The notes under the pieces: model-generated
The model's input: only the letters and a program-made list of their open reading frames with translations
Told to the model about the DNA's origin: nothing
The model's database searches: none
From: Methylophilaceae bacterium
GTDB taxonomy: Bacteria; Pseudomonadota; Gammaproteobacteria; Burkholderiales; Methylophilaceae
Length of the DNA: 64,000 nt
Direction of reading: 5' to 3'
Assembly (NCBI GenBank): GCA_018398995.1
Contig: CP073759.1
Coordinates: 1,690,311-1,754,310, forward strand
Translations under genes and position numbers: made by a program
Shown here: positions 51,803 through 59,120 of the stretch, one piece after another
Position numbering within the stretch: position 1 is the first letter of the stretch
How the letters are laid out: the number at the start of each line of letters is the position of its first letter

Positions 51803-52441
51803 ATGAACAATACATCTTCTTCTCAATTGAAAAATCCTTTTGTTATTCCTTTTATTATCATTTTGATATTTGCGCTTATTGAGTTTTTTGGCGGAATATG
51901 GACACAGTCATTGGCATTGCTGGGCGATGCATGGCATATGTTTTCTGATGCATTCGCACTTGGGTTGGCTATGTTTGCATCCCATCGCGTTGCTCAAGCA
52001 AGCGGAGGTAATCAAAAAGTTGAGATCACCGTTTCTATTATTAATACTATATTAATCTCAGCTGTTATTATTTGGATTGTGCTTGAGGCAATTGAACGAA
52101 TGAGCTATCCGCGCCAAGTAACTGGAGGTTATGTGATGGGTATTGCTTTTATTGGTTTGGTGATCAATGTTATTGTTGCACTCCAATTGCATCATCATGA
52201 TGGAGAAAAGGGCTTGAATCATCAAGCAGCATTTTTACATGTTATTGGTGATTTATTGGGTTCTGTTGCCGCCTTGGCGGCAGGTTTGATAATTTACCTA
52301 ACAGGCTGGTTATTAATTGACCCTATTCTTTCGATATTTATTTCATTATTGTTGTTGTTTGGCGTGTTTAATTTGATTAAAAATATTTGGTTTGTTGTTA
52401 ATGGCAAAGTAATCTCTGCCAGTCATGACCATCATCATTAA
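51803..52441 (+). CDS. short CDF-family cation efflux protein
   Basis: A 212-residue membrane protein of the cation diffusion facilitator family, which exports zinc, cobalt or similar metals by proton exchange. It has about six membrane segments. The metal sites appear as GDAWHMFSDAFALGLAMFAS (H-x3-D) and LHVIGDLLGSVAALAAGL (H-x3-D). The usual cytoplasmic C-terminal domain is absent: the sequence stops after the last membrane helix at NGKVISASHDHHH, whose His-rich end may bind metal. The loop between helices 4 and 5 is also His-bearing (LQLHHHDGEKG). Substrate is unknown. Confidence 0.85.
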   Translation: MNNTSSSQLKNPFVIPFIIILIFALIEFFGGIWTQSLALLGDAWHMFSDAFALGLAMFASHRVAQASGGNQKVEITVSIINTILISAVIIWIVLEAIERMSYPRQVTGGYVMGIAFIGLVINVIVALQLHHHDGEKGLNHQAAFLHVIGDLLGSVAALAAGLIIYLTGWLLIDPILSIFISLLLLFGVFNLIKNIWFVVNGKVISASHDHHH

Positions 52442-52541
52442 TAAGTCTTTAACAATGGTGATGAAGTTTCTATCGATTGCTATCATTCATGTGAAAAAAT
52501 GATTCAAATGATTCAGAGTTAACCTTTAAAAGGAGAGAAAA

Positions 52542-52721
52542 ATGCCGTTTGTTAATGTAAAGCTTGCTGGTAAAGTGACTAAACAACAAAAACAGGAAAT
52601 TGCAAAAGAAATTACAGAAACACTCGTTAAACATGCGCACAAGCCTGCCAATTATACTTATATTGTATTTGAAGAAGTTGAAACAGAAGATTGGGCAATT
52701 GGTGGTCAGTTGCTTGGTTAG
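52542..52721 (+). CDS. 4-oxalocrotonate tautomerase-like small protein
   Basis: A 59-residue protein with the hallmark Pro after the start Met (MPFVNVKLAGKVTKQQKQEI), then TETLVKHAHKPANYTYIVFE and ETEDWAIGGQLLG. This is the tautomerase (4-OT/XylH) fold, where the N-terminal Pro is the catalytic base. AAGGAGAGAAA precedes the ATG. The natural substrate is not apparent and such short copies are often unassigned. It follows the CDF gene on the same strand, with a gap of 100 bases. Confidence 0.85.
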   Translation: MPFVNVKLAGKVTKQQKQEIAKEITETLVKHAHKPANYTYIVFEEVETEDWAIGGQLLG

Positions 52722-52732
52722 TGTTGGTTTAA

Positions 52733-53361
52733 TTATTGATGTTGCTCAATTTTTATTATCCACTCGAGTAATGGCATCCACTCAGTTGGATCTTTTTTAG
52801 TTTTGTACAAAGGCATGTCAAAGAGGTTCATGCGGCTGCTCAGCGGTGTGTGCATCAATTGGCGCATTGCATAAGTTGCCAATGACAGGGGATCTGCTTG
52901 CTGCTATATATTGAGCAAGATTATCTGCCGATTTTGTGCGTGAAGTAACACGCATACCAAGATTAGCAACAAATGTTCGACCTTGGCATACGGCTTTTTA
53001 TGTTTTAAAAGCGCAATGAATGTTTGAGTCGCATCAATATCATAAGAGGGTGTGCATTGGTACGATAATCCAATCGACATCTTTCACTGCATTACTTAAC
53101 CTGTCACCTCTACTGCCAGCAAATGAGTCAATAATCACAATATCGACATTTTTCTTTTTATTAATAGCGCAGAAGCTATCTGCAGTTATGATTGTTGGAA
53201 GTGTTTCTGGGCGCCGACTTAACCAGTTTTAGATGACTGTAGGTTGTCCAAGTCTAATAGGCATACTTTCCTGCCTTTGCAAGCGAAGTTACCAGCAAGA
53301 TTAGTAGAAAGCATTGTGTATCCACTACCACCTATTGGATTTGCTATTAAGATTTTTTCAT
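52733..53361 (-). pseudogene. ParA/MinD-like ATPase, decayed
   Basis: Reading this strand across frames gives ILIANPIGGSGYTMLSTNLA, a damaged ParA/MinD P-loop where the Lys of GGxGKT is replaced, then KVCLLDLDNLQSS, NVDIVIIDSFAGSRGDRLS, VDWIIVPMHTL, ANLGMRVTSRTKSADNLAQY and a C-terminal EWMPLLEWIIKIEQHQ. This is the fold of chromosome/plasmid partition and septum-site ATPases. Several frame changes are needed (near 53230, 53060 and 52985), and the start ATG is out of frame unless one A is added. So it is almost certainly non-functional; whether it came from a plasmid or island is unknown. Confidence 0.7.
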
Positions 53362-53447
53362 CTTCTATTCTCAGTTGTTAAATGGATGGCATCTTAATGT
53401 TGTGAGTTAAGCAATGTTGTGATTTAAGCAAAGAAATAAATAGGTTT

Positions 53448-53681
53448 TTATTTCTTCTTTCCCTTCTCTTCTTTAGCCCGTATCGAGGCTAACTTTGCTT
53501 TCCATTCTTCTAACTGTTCATCTTCAAGTTCTAATTGAATTGCAAGCGCCTCATCTTCAGTCAGCTTATCTTTGGCTAATCGTTTTGGCAATTTTCCAGA
53601 CATTCTTGATAGCAAACGCTCTTTTTGTGCCTCATCTAGCGTTTTAACTTGTGCTTTATAATCTACTTTTTTTAAAGTCAT
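53448..53681 (-). CDS. small charged protein of unknown function
   Basis: A 77-residue, highly charged, predicted helical protein: KAQVKTLDEAQKERLLSRMS, then DEALAIQLELEDEQLEEWKA and a lysine-rich tail (EEKGKKK). The ATG at 53681 follows GGGGAGATTAC, a better start than the one at 53699. It is upstream of the decayed ParA-like gene on the same strand and may once have been its partner. It may act through protein contacts or by binding nucleic acid with its tail; this is a guess. Confidence 0.6.
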   Translation of the reverse strand: MTLKKVDYKAQVKTLDEAQKERLLSRMSGKLPKRLAKDKLTEDEALAIQLELEDEQLEEWKAKLASIRAKEEKGKKK

Positions 53682-53862
53682 GTAATCTCCCCTGAGCATG
53701 TTTATACCGCGTAATATAAACGATTGCCAGTAAAATTATCGTGACATTTTTATGACAGCATACATGAACGCCACGGTAATCCAGTGTCAAAATATGTTAA
53801 CACTGAAGGTATTATCAAGGTTAAGCTGCAATAGTATTAAGGTTAGCTGTTAAAATAAAAAG

Positions 53863-55662
53863 ATGTTTGATCCAAAACCAACTCTAAAAACTTTGCCCAA
53901 TTTGCCAGGCGTTTATCGCATGAAAAATGCGGATGACATTGTCATTTATGTGGGTAAAGCTAAAAATATTAAAAAACGTGTTTCAAGCTACTTTAATAAA
54001 AATCTGTCAAGTCCAAGAACGCGCATGATGGTATCCCAAATTGCTGGTATTGAAACGACAGTGACGCGTACAGAAGCTGAGGCATTGTTATTAGAGAATA
54101 ACTTAATTAAAAGCATGATGCCACGTTATAACGTGTTGTTTCGAGATGATAAATCCTATCCATATATAGCACTGACAGGCGATGATTTTTCACGACTCGC
54201 TTTTCATCGCGGGGCGCAACGAAAAAATACACAATACTTTGGACCATTTCCAAATAGTGTTGCAGTCAGAGAAAGTATTCAGCTTTTACAAAAAGTTTTT
54301 AAGTTGCGTACTTGTGAGAATTCAGTTTTTGCTAATCGCTCTCGTCCTTGTTTGCAGCACCAAATTGCGCGTTGTACTGCCCCATGCGTAGGCTATATTA
54401 GTCAAGAAGCTTATCGCCACGATGTACATCATGCCGCGATGTTTCTGCAAGGAAAAACAAGCGAAGTTTTAGATGACTTAGGTGATAAGATGAACGCTGC
54501 TGCCTTAAATCAAGAATATGAACTGGCTGCTACATTTCGAGATCGTATGCAGGCATTACGACAAGTACAAGCAAAACAGTTTGTCAGTGATTTTAGTGTG
54601 GCTGATGCTGATGTGATTGCCTGCGCCAATTTACAAAGTCAACACTGTATTAATCTGGTCATGATACGTGGTGGAAGGCATTTGGGTGATAAAAGTTTTT
54701 TCCCAAAAAATAGTCAAGATGCTGAGCTAAGTGAAACCGTAGAAGCGTTCTTAACGCAACACTATATGGCACAAAACACACCGCCATTGTTGGTATGTGG
54801 TGCTGAGATAGATGCTATTGGATTTGAAGCAGTATTAAGTGAGCAGGCGGGTCGAAAAATCAGAATCGTCACGCATGCAATTGGTGATAAAAAGGTATGG
54901 CTAAAAATGGCGCAAACCAATGCCGAGTTGGCACTTGGACAACGTGCCGCAACTTCTGCAAATCAGGCGGCAAAATTGATTGCTTTGCGCGATGCATTGC
55001 ACTTGTCTGACACTGTTGAACGTATTGAATGTTTTGATATTAGTCACACGATGGGCGAGGCAACTGTTGGTAGCTGTGTCGTTTTTGACAAAGGTGATAT
55101 GCAAAATAGTGAGTATCGACGATATAACGTAACTGGTATTACACCAGGCGATGATTATGCCGCAATGCGAGATGTATTAACACGCCGTTATAGAAAAGTG
55201 GCAGCTGGCGATGGTGTTCGACCAGATTTGGTTTTCATTGATGGCGGAAAAGGTCAGCTTGGGGTGGCGGTTGAGGTGATGCAAGAAGTTGGGCTACCAG
55301 ATATTTTATTAGTAGGCATTGCAAAAGGCGAAGAACGCAAACCCGGTTTGGAAACGATGATTTTTTCAGATACGGGCGAAATGTTAAATTTGCAACAAGA
55401 TAATCAAGGTTTACATTTGTTGCAGCAAATTCGCGATGAAGCCCATCGTTTTGCCATCACTGGACACCGTGCTAAGCGCGCTAAGGCTAGAATAACCTCA
55501 AGCTTGGAAGATATAGGTGGTGTTGGGGCAAAACGGCGTAAAGCACTATTAACGCGCTTTGGTGGATTAGAAGGTGTAAAAAATGCTAGCATAGATGAAC
55601 TAACACAGGTTGATGGCATTAGCCCTGCGTTAGCAGAAAAAGTTTATGCACAGTTTCATTAA
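53863..55662 (+). CDS. uvrC: excinuclease ABC subunit C (UvrC)
   Basis: A 599-residue nuclease that makes both cuts in nucleotide excision repair. The N-terminal GIY-YIG domain begins LPNLPGVYRMKNADDIVIYV, followed by KNIKKRVSSYFNK. The UVR (UvrB-binding) motif is at EYELAATFRDRMQALRQVQ. The second nuclease domain has the motifs ECFDISHTMGE and LVFIDGGKGQLGVAVEVM. Tandem helix-hairpin-helix DNA-binding motifs close it (LEDIGGVGAKRRKALLTRFG, VDGISPALAEKVYAQF). No ribosome site is obvious. pgsA follows in the same direction. Confidence 0.97.
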   Translation: MFDPKPTLKTLPNLPGVYRMKNADDIVIYVGKAKNIKKRVSSYFNKNLSSPRTRMMVSQIAGIETTVTRTEAEALLLENNLIKSMMPRYNVLFRDDKSYPYIALTGDDFSRLAFHRGAQRKNTQYFGPFPNSVAVRESIQLLQKVFKLRTCENSVFANRSRPCLQHQIARCTAPCVGYISQEAYRHDVHHAAMFLQGKTSEVLDDLGDKMNAAALNQEYELAATFRDRMQALRQVQAKQFVSDFSVADADVIACANLQSQHCINLVMIRGGRHLGDKSFFPKNSQDAELSETVEAFLTQHYMAQNTPPLLVCGAEIDAIGFEAVLSEQAGRKIRIVTHAIGDKKVWLKMAQTNAELALGQRAATSANQAAKLIALRDALHLSDTVERIECFDISHTMGEATVGSCVVFDKGDMQNSEYRRYNVTGITPGDDYAAMRDVLTRRYRKVAAGDGVRPDLVFIDGGKGQLGVAVEVMQEVGLPDILLVGIAKGEERKPGLETMIFSDTGEMLNLQQDNQGLHLLQQIRDEAHRFAITGHRAKRAKARITSSLEDIGGVGAKRRKALLTRFGGLEGVKNASIDELTQVDGISPALAEKVYAQFH

Positions 55663-55685
55663 TATGATGAGAAGAATGATTGATT

Positions 55686-56273
55686 ATGTTTTGGAATATA
55701 CCCAATATTTTAACGTTGCTTAGAATTGCCCTTATCCCTGTCTTTGTTGGCATTTTCTATTTGCCACATAATCTATTCGCTTTAGATGTTCAGCCCACAC
55801 ACGCGCTAAATGTGCTTGCTGCAAGTGTATTTGGATTGGCTGCTCTTACTGATTGGTTAGATGGCTATTGGGCTAGAAAATATAATCAAACCAGTGCATT
55901 CGGCGCCTTTTTAGATCCTGTGGCTGATAAACTCATGGTGGCTGCAGCATTAATCGTATTGGTAGAGTTTGATCGCGTTGGTGCAGTCGTCTCACTGATT
56001 ATTATTGGTCGAGAAATTGCGATTAGTGCACTGCGTGAATGGATGGCATCTATAGGTAAAAGAAGCAATGTTGCAGTTGCTATGATAGGTAAAATAAAAA
56101 CAGTAGCACAAATGATCGCTATTTTATTATTGCTATACTTTGATGATATTGGTCGCTTTGATACGGCATTGCTTGGTACGTTGCTTATCTATGTGGCAGC
56201 ATTTTTAACGTTAGTATCAATGGCTTATTATTTGAAAGCAGCTTGGCCAATTATTAAAGAGTCGTATAAGTAG
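55686..56273 (+). CDS. pgsA: CDP-diacylglycerol-glycerol-3-phosphate 3-phosphatidyltransferase
   Basis: A membrane enzyme of about 195 residues for phosphatidylglycerol synthesis. It shows the CDP-alcohol phosphotransferase signature D-G-x2-A-R-x8-G-x3-D-x3-D in WLDGYWARKYNQTSAFGAF followed by LDPVADK. About four to five hydrophobic segments are present. The ATG at 55686 (MFWNIPNILTLLRIALIP) is preferred to the upstream TTG. The uvrC-pgsA order is common in proteobacteria. Confidence 0.95.
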   Translation: MFWNIPNILTLLRIALIPVFVGIFYLPHNLFALDVQPTHALNVLAASVFGLAALTDWLDGYWARKYNQTSAFGAFLDPVADKLMVAAALIVLVEFDRVGAVVSLIIIGREIAISALREWMASIGKRSNVAVAMIGKIKTVAQMIAILLLLYFDDIGRFDTALLGTLLIYVAAFLTLVSMAYYLKAAWPIIKESYK

Positions 56274-56326
56274 AACGTCACAGAGAAAAAAGTCTAAGAA
56301 CATTTAAAAAAACCTTAAATTCTGGC

Positions 56327-56354
56327 TTGACAACCATGCTAAAGTCGCTAAAAT
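56327..56354 (+). promoter_or_regulatory. promoter of tRNA-Gly
   Basis: TTGACA (56327-56332) and TAAAAT (56349-56354), 16 bases apart, upstream of tRNA-Gly. The preceding stretch AAAAAAACCTTAAATTCTGG resembles the one before tRNA-Leu. Confidence 0.75.
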
Positions 56355-56369
56355 ACGCACCTTCTTAAC

Positions 56370-56445
56370 GCGGGAATAGCTCAGCTGGTAGAGCGCAACC
56401 TTGCCAAGGTTGAGGTCGCGAGTTCGAGCCTCGTTTCCCGCTCCA
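56370..56445 (+). tRNA. tRNA-Gly (GCC)
   Basis: A 76-base cloverleaf. The acceptor GCGGGAA pairs with TTCCCGC, the anticodon is GCC in TTGCCAA, and the CCA end is encoded. Confidence 0.98.
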
Positions 56446-56453
56446 GTATTAAG

Positions 56454-56496
56454 AAAACGGGGATTTTTAGCTAACGCTGATATCCCCGTTTTAGTT
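56454..56496 (+). terminator. terminator after tRNA-Gly
   Basis: Perfect 11-base stem AAAACGGGGAT (56454-56464) and ATCCCCGTTTT (56482-56492), followed by AGTTTT. It ends the tRNA-Gly transcript before tRNA-Cys. Confidence 0.8.
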
Positions 56497-56523
56497 TTAA
56501 TAGTAGTAAATGCCTGTTTCAAA

Positions 56524-56597
56524 GGCGCGATAGCAAAGCGGTTATGCCGTGGCCTGCAAAGCCATTTAGGCCGGTTCGACTCCGGCTCGCGCCTCCA
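56524..56597 (+). tRNA. tRNA-Cys (GCA)
   Basis: A 74-base cloverleaf with the acceptor GGCGCGA and TCGCGCC, anticodon GCA in CTGCAAA, and encoded CCA. Confidence 0.98.
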
Positions 56598-57095
56598 TTA
56601 AATTATCAAATGCATTAATAACTTCCCGCAAAAATAGTTTAATCATTATCCGATGTGCACCTGACCTCCGTGTACCTGTTCCTACATTCTTGATTGTCAT
56701 TTATTGTTAATACCATGTTGTTTTGTGGTGTTAGTTTGGTTAGTATTATCGAAAACGCAGATCAGGACTGAATAATAAGCTTGCCGGCAATCGCCAGAAT
56801 AAAGCGACATTATTAATGCTAATCATAAAATTAAACTTAATACCACCATATAAAATGTGGTGACTGATTAAAGTTTAATGATGTTAACGCTGCGATGTGA
56901 ACTAGTTTAACAATAAAAATAGAAAAGGGGACTTTAGTCTCCTTGTCTATTTGCCTATCATCAAGCTATTATTTTTTGATGAACAGTGTTAAAAAACCTA
57001 AATTTTGGCTTATAAAATAATCTGTAAGGTGCTAGAATACCCTCCGCGCTAATCAAGACAGCGTTCAACTTCAAGTCCGCAAGGACTAATCACCC
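56598..57095. other. tRNA-Cys to tRNA-Leu gap with hairpins, no gene
   Basis: No coding potential is apparent in these 498 bases. There is a long hairpin at 56831-56878, with outer arms TTAAACTTAAT and ATTAAAGTTTAA (one bulge) and inner arms ACCAC and GTGGT. A smaller hairpin is at 56925-56944 (AAGG-GACT / AGTC-CCTT) before T-rich sequence. The final 100 bases contain a promoter-like stretch (TAGAAT at about 57035) for tRNA-Leu. Confidence 0.6.
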
Positions 57096-57182
57096 GCCCG
57101 GGTGGTGAAATTGGTAGACACAAGGGACTTAAAATCCCTCGACTTTGCGGTCGTGCCGGTTCGATTCCGGCCCCGGGCACCA
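57096..57182 (+). tRNA. tRNA-Leu (TAA)
   Basis: An 87-base class II tRNA with a long variable arm. The acceptor GCCCGGG pairs with CCCGGGC, the anticodon is TAA in CTTAAAA, and CCA is encoded. It is a plausible attachment site for the integrase remnant that begins 163 bases downstream. Confidence 0.97.
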
Positions 57183-57282
57183 ATTAATAGTTTATTGATG
57201 TATCAAATCGCATCAAAATCAATAAATTTCAATTGGTTATGCACAATCTGTTGAATCAGATGGTCGCATATCACATCTTGAC

Positions 57283-57345
57283 ATACCGTCATAATTGACG
57301 GTATTTTAGACGGTATCTGATATTTGGTCGTTTGGAGATACCGTC
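57283..57345. repeat. palindromic ATACCGTC boxes ahead of the integrase
   Basis: ATACCGTCA (57283-57291) and TGACGGTAT (57296-57304) form a perfect palindrome with spacer TAAT. A second pair follows, GACGGTATC (57309-57317) and GATACCGTC (57337-57345), reaching the integrase start. Two more ATACCGTCA copies lie inside the gene, at 57674-57682 and 57698-57706. They resemble clustered binding sites for an integrase or repressor. Confidence 0.55.
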
Positions 57346-58310
57346 ATGGCATTAACTGACATTGTAGTTAGAACCGTTAAGCCCAAAGACAAGCCATATG
57401 AGTTAACCGATGGTGACGGTATGTACCTTCTTGTTACGGCTACTGGTAAGTATTGGCGTTTTCATTATCGCTTTCTAACGAAGCGTAAAACTCTTGCAAT
57501 TGGGGTATATCCAACTATTAGTCTTGCTGATGCACGAGAGCGAAGAAGCGAGGCTCGTAAGTCTCTTGCTAACAATATAGACCCCTCAGAATCAAAAGTT
57601 ACTGCTCGCAAGGAAGCTATTCGCAACTCCTCTATTACATTTGAGTTGGTCGCACGTGAGTGGCATCAAAAAAATACCGTCAAATGGTCAGCTAAAAATA
57701 CCGTCAGAACCCTCAGTCTGTTCGAGCGAGCAATCTTCCCTCATATTGGAAAAATACCAATAGCAGATATAAAACCATCCGACCTATTGCAGACAATAAA
57801 GCTAATTGAACAGCGTGGAAATATTCAAACTGCACATCGCGCCATGATGAATTGTGGCCAAGTATTCCGTTATGCGATGGCTACTGATAGGGCATCCACA
57901 GATATTAGCTTTGTTCTTAGAGGTTCTCTAACTCCAATAGTCGAAAAGCATCACGCAAGTATTCAAGACCCAAAAAAAAATAGGATTTCTTTTAAGAGAT
58001 ATTGATAATTACGATGGTTTATTCGTGACTAAATGTGCTTTGAAGCTTGCACCATTGTTATTTGTACGACCTGGCGAATTGAGGCAAGCTTAATGGTCTG
58101 AGTTTAATTTGGATGATGATGAATGGAGAATTCCAGGGCATAAGATGAAGATGAAGATGAAGATGAAGACTCTTCATATTGTTCCTCTTGCAAGCCAAGC
58201 ATTAGAGATATTAAAAGAATTAAAAAATCATACTGGACACCTTAAATATCTATTTCCTGGATTGAGGGCCAGTGATAGGCCAATGAGTGAGAATACAGTA
58301 AATGCCGCAC
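57346..58310 (+). pseudogene. phage/island tyrosine integrase, frameshifted and truncated
   Basis: The N-terminal 215 residues are those of a P4-type integrase (DUF4102 arm-binding domain): MALTDIVVRTVKPKDKPYEL, LAIGVYPTISLADARERR, then the core-binding domain. A shift in the A9 run near 57970 breaks the frame; the next piece is IGFLLRDIDNYDG, LLFVRPGELRQA with the first catalytic Arg, a TAA stop (near 58091) where Glu is expected, then WSEFNLDDDEWRIPGHKM and LHIVPLASQALEIL. It stops at SENTVNAA, so the final catalytic His-Arg and Tyr are lost. AAGATG repeats (58142-58168) further distort the protein. Confidence 0.85.
58142..58168 (+). repeat. AAGATG microsatellite within the integrase remnant
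   Basis: Four and a half copies of AAGATG, encoding KMKMKMKMK where family members have a single short R/K-M-K stretch. It looks like slippage in a non-functional gene. Confidence 0.8.
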
Positions 58311-58502
58311 AAGCTAGGCTTAAAAGTGGTTGCTGAAGGAATAGAAACTGCAGAGCAACAAGATTTATTAATTGCAGTTGGCTGCGACTATGGGCAAGGT
58401 TACTATTTTTCACGACCTGTAACCTCGGAGGCACTCGAAGCACTCTGTATTCAACAAAATTTACCAACAAACAATCTACATCCGATCGGCGCAAAAAAGT
58501 AA
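58311..58502 (+). pseudogene. C-terminal fragment of an EAL-domain protein
   Basis: The reading frame gives LGLKVVAEGIETAEQQDLL and VGCDYGQGYYFSRPVTSEAL, the last third of an EAL cyclic-di-GMP phosphodiesterase. The rest of the domain, including the EAL motif, is missing. It joins directly to the integrase fragment at about 58305-58320, with no start codon of its own that fits. So it is a truncated relic, likely cut by a deletion that began in the integrase. No c-di-GMP activity is expected. Confidence 0.8.
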
Positions 58503-58672
58503 AAATATCATGTGCGTGGCTCAGTAATAAACTATCAAACTTTGAACAATAACACTGTCTTTTCAGCAAAATCCACGCATGCATCTAATATTAGTTAAGC
58601 ATAGCTATGTTAAAATCATGTGGTTTATTATCCATTAAAAGTAATCAATTCAGCATATAAATGTCAATCTCC

Positions 58673-58748
58673 GCCCCTGTAGCTCAGTGGATAGAGCATC
58701 CCCCTCCTAAGGGGAGGGTCACACGTTCGATTCGTGTCAGGGGCACCA
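58673..58748 (+). tRNA. tRNA-Arg (CCT)
   Basis: A 76-base cloverleaf. The acceptor GCCCCTG pairs with CAGGGGC, the anticodon is CCT in CTCCTAA, and CCA is encoded. It bounds the island scar on the right. Confidence 0.97.
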
Positions 58749-58780
58749 ATAAGGTGTCAATATAATCATTAAGATTGAGA

Positions 58781-59044
58781 ATGTTAGCAAACACTAAGCC
58801 TTGGTTTTTGTACTTAATAGAGTGCGAAGATGGTAGCATTTACACCGGAATTACCGTTGATGTTGATAAGCGTTATGCGCTACATTCGGCTGGTAAAGGT
58901 GCGAAATATACCCGTTCTCATCCACCCAAGCGTTTGCTTAAAGTATTTGAATTTGCCAATCGTTCCGAGGCATCTAAAGCGGAGTGGGTGATTAAACAGC
59001 TATCAGCGAATGACAAACGCGCGCTCACAGAAACAATGGCATAA
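58781..59044 (+). CDS. GIY-YIG domain protein (YhbQ-like)
   Basis: An 87-residue protein of the small GIY-YIG family: WFLYLIECEDGSIYTGITVD, then KRYALHSAGKGAKYTRSHPP and EWVIKQLSANDKRAL. The motif A(R)YT-K(R)xHPP is typical of the YhbQ/UPF0213 subgroup. Its cellular role is unclear, although DNA end-nicking was suggested for relatives. The ATG at 58781 is preferred to the TTG at 58775. It is unlike the protein at 16221-16517, which lacks the KYTR block. Confidence 0.88.
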   Translation: MLANTKPWFLYLIECEDGSIYTGITVDVDKRYALHSAGKGAKYTRSHPPKRLLKVFEFANRSEASKAEWVIKQLSANDKRALTETMA

Positions 59045-59120
59045 AATGTGCATGTTTTAATGTTGTTGATATCGATAGTTGGTTCTAATATGACTTGGCA
59101 ATTAAATCAAAAGGAATCGC

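Noticed and set aside
53020-53232. Plus-strand open frame of 70 codons
   Set aside because: Antisense to the decayed ParA-like gene.
57155-58748. tRNA-Leu and tRNA-Arg 3' ends sharing GTTCGATTC and GGGCACCAAT, a possible attL/attR pair
   Set aside because: The shared words are mostly common tRNA 3' features (T-loop, CCA end), and the sequence between them differs, so no convincing attachment repeat is shown.
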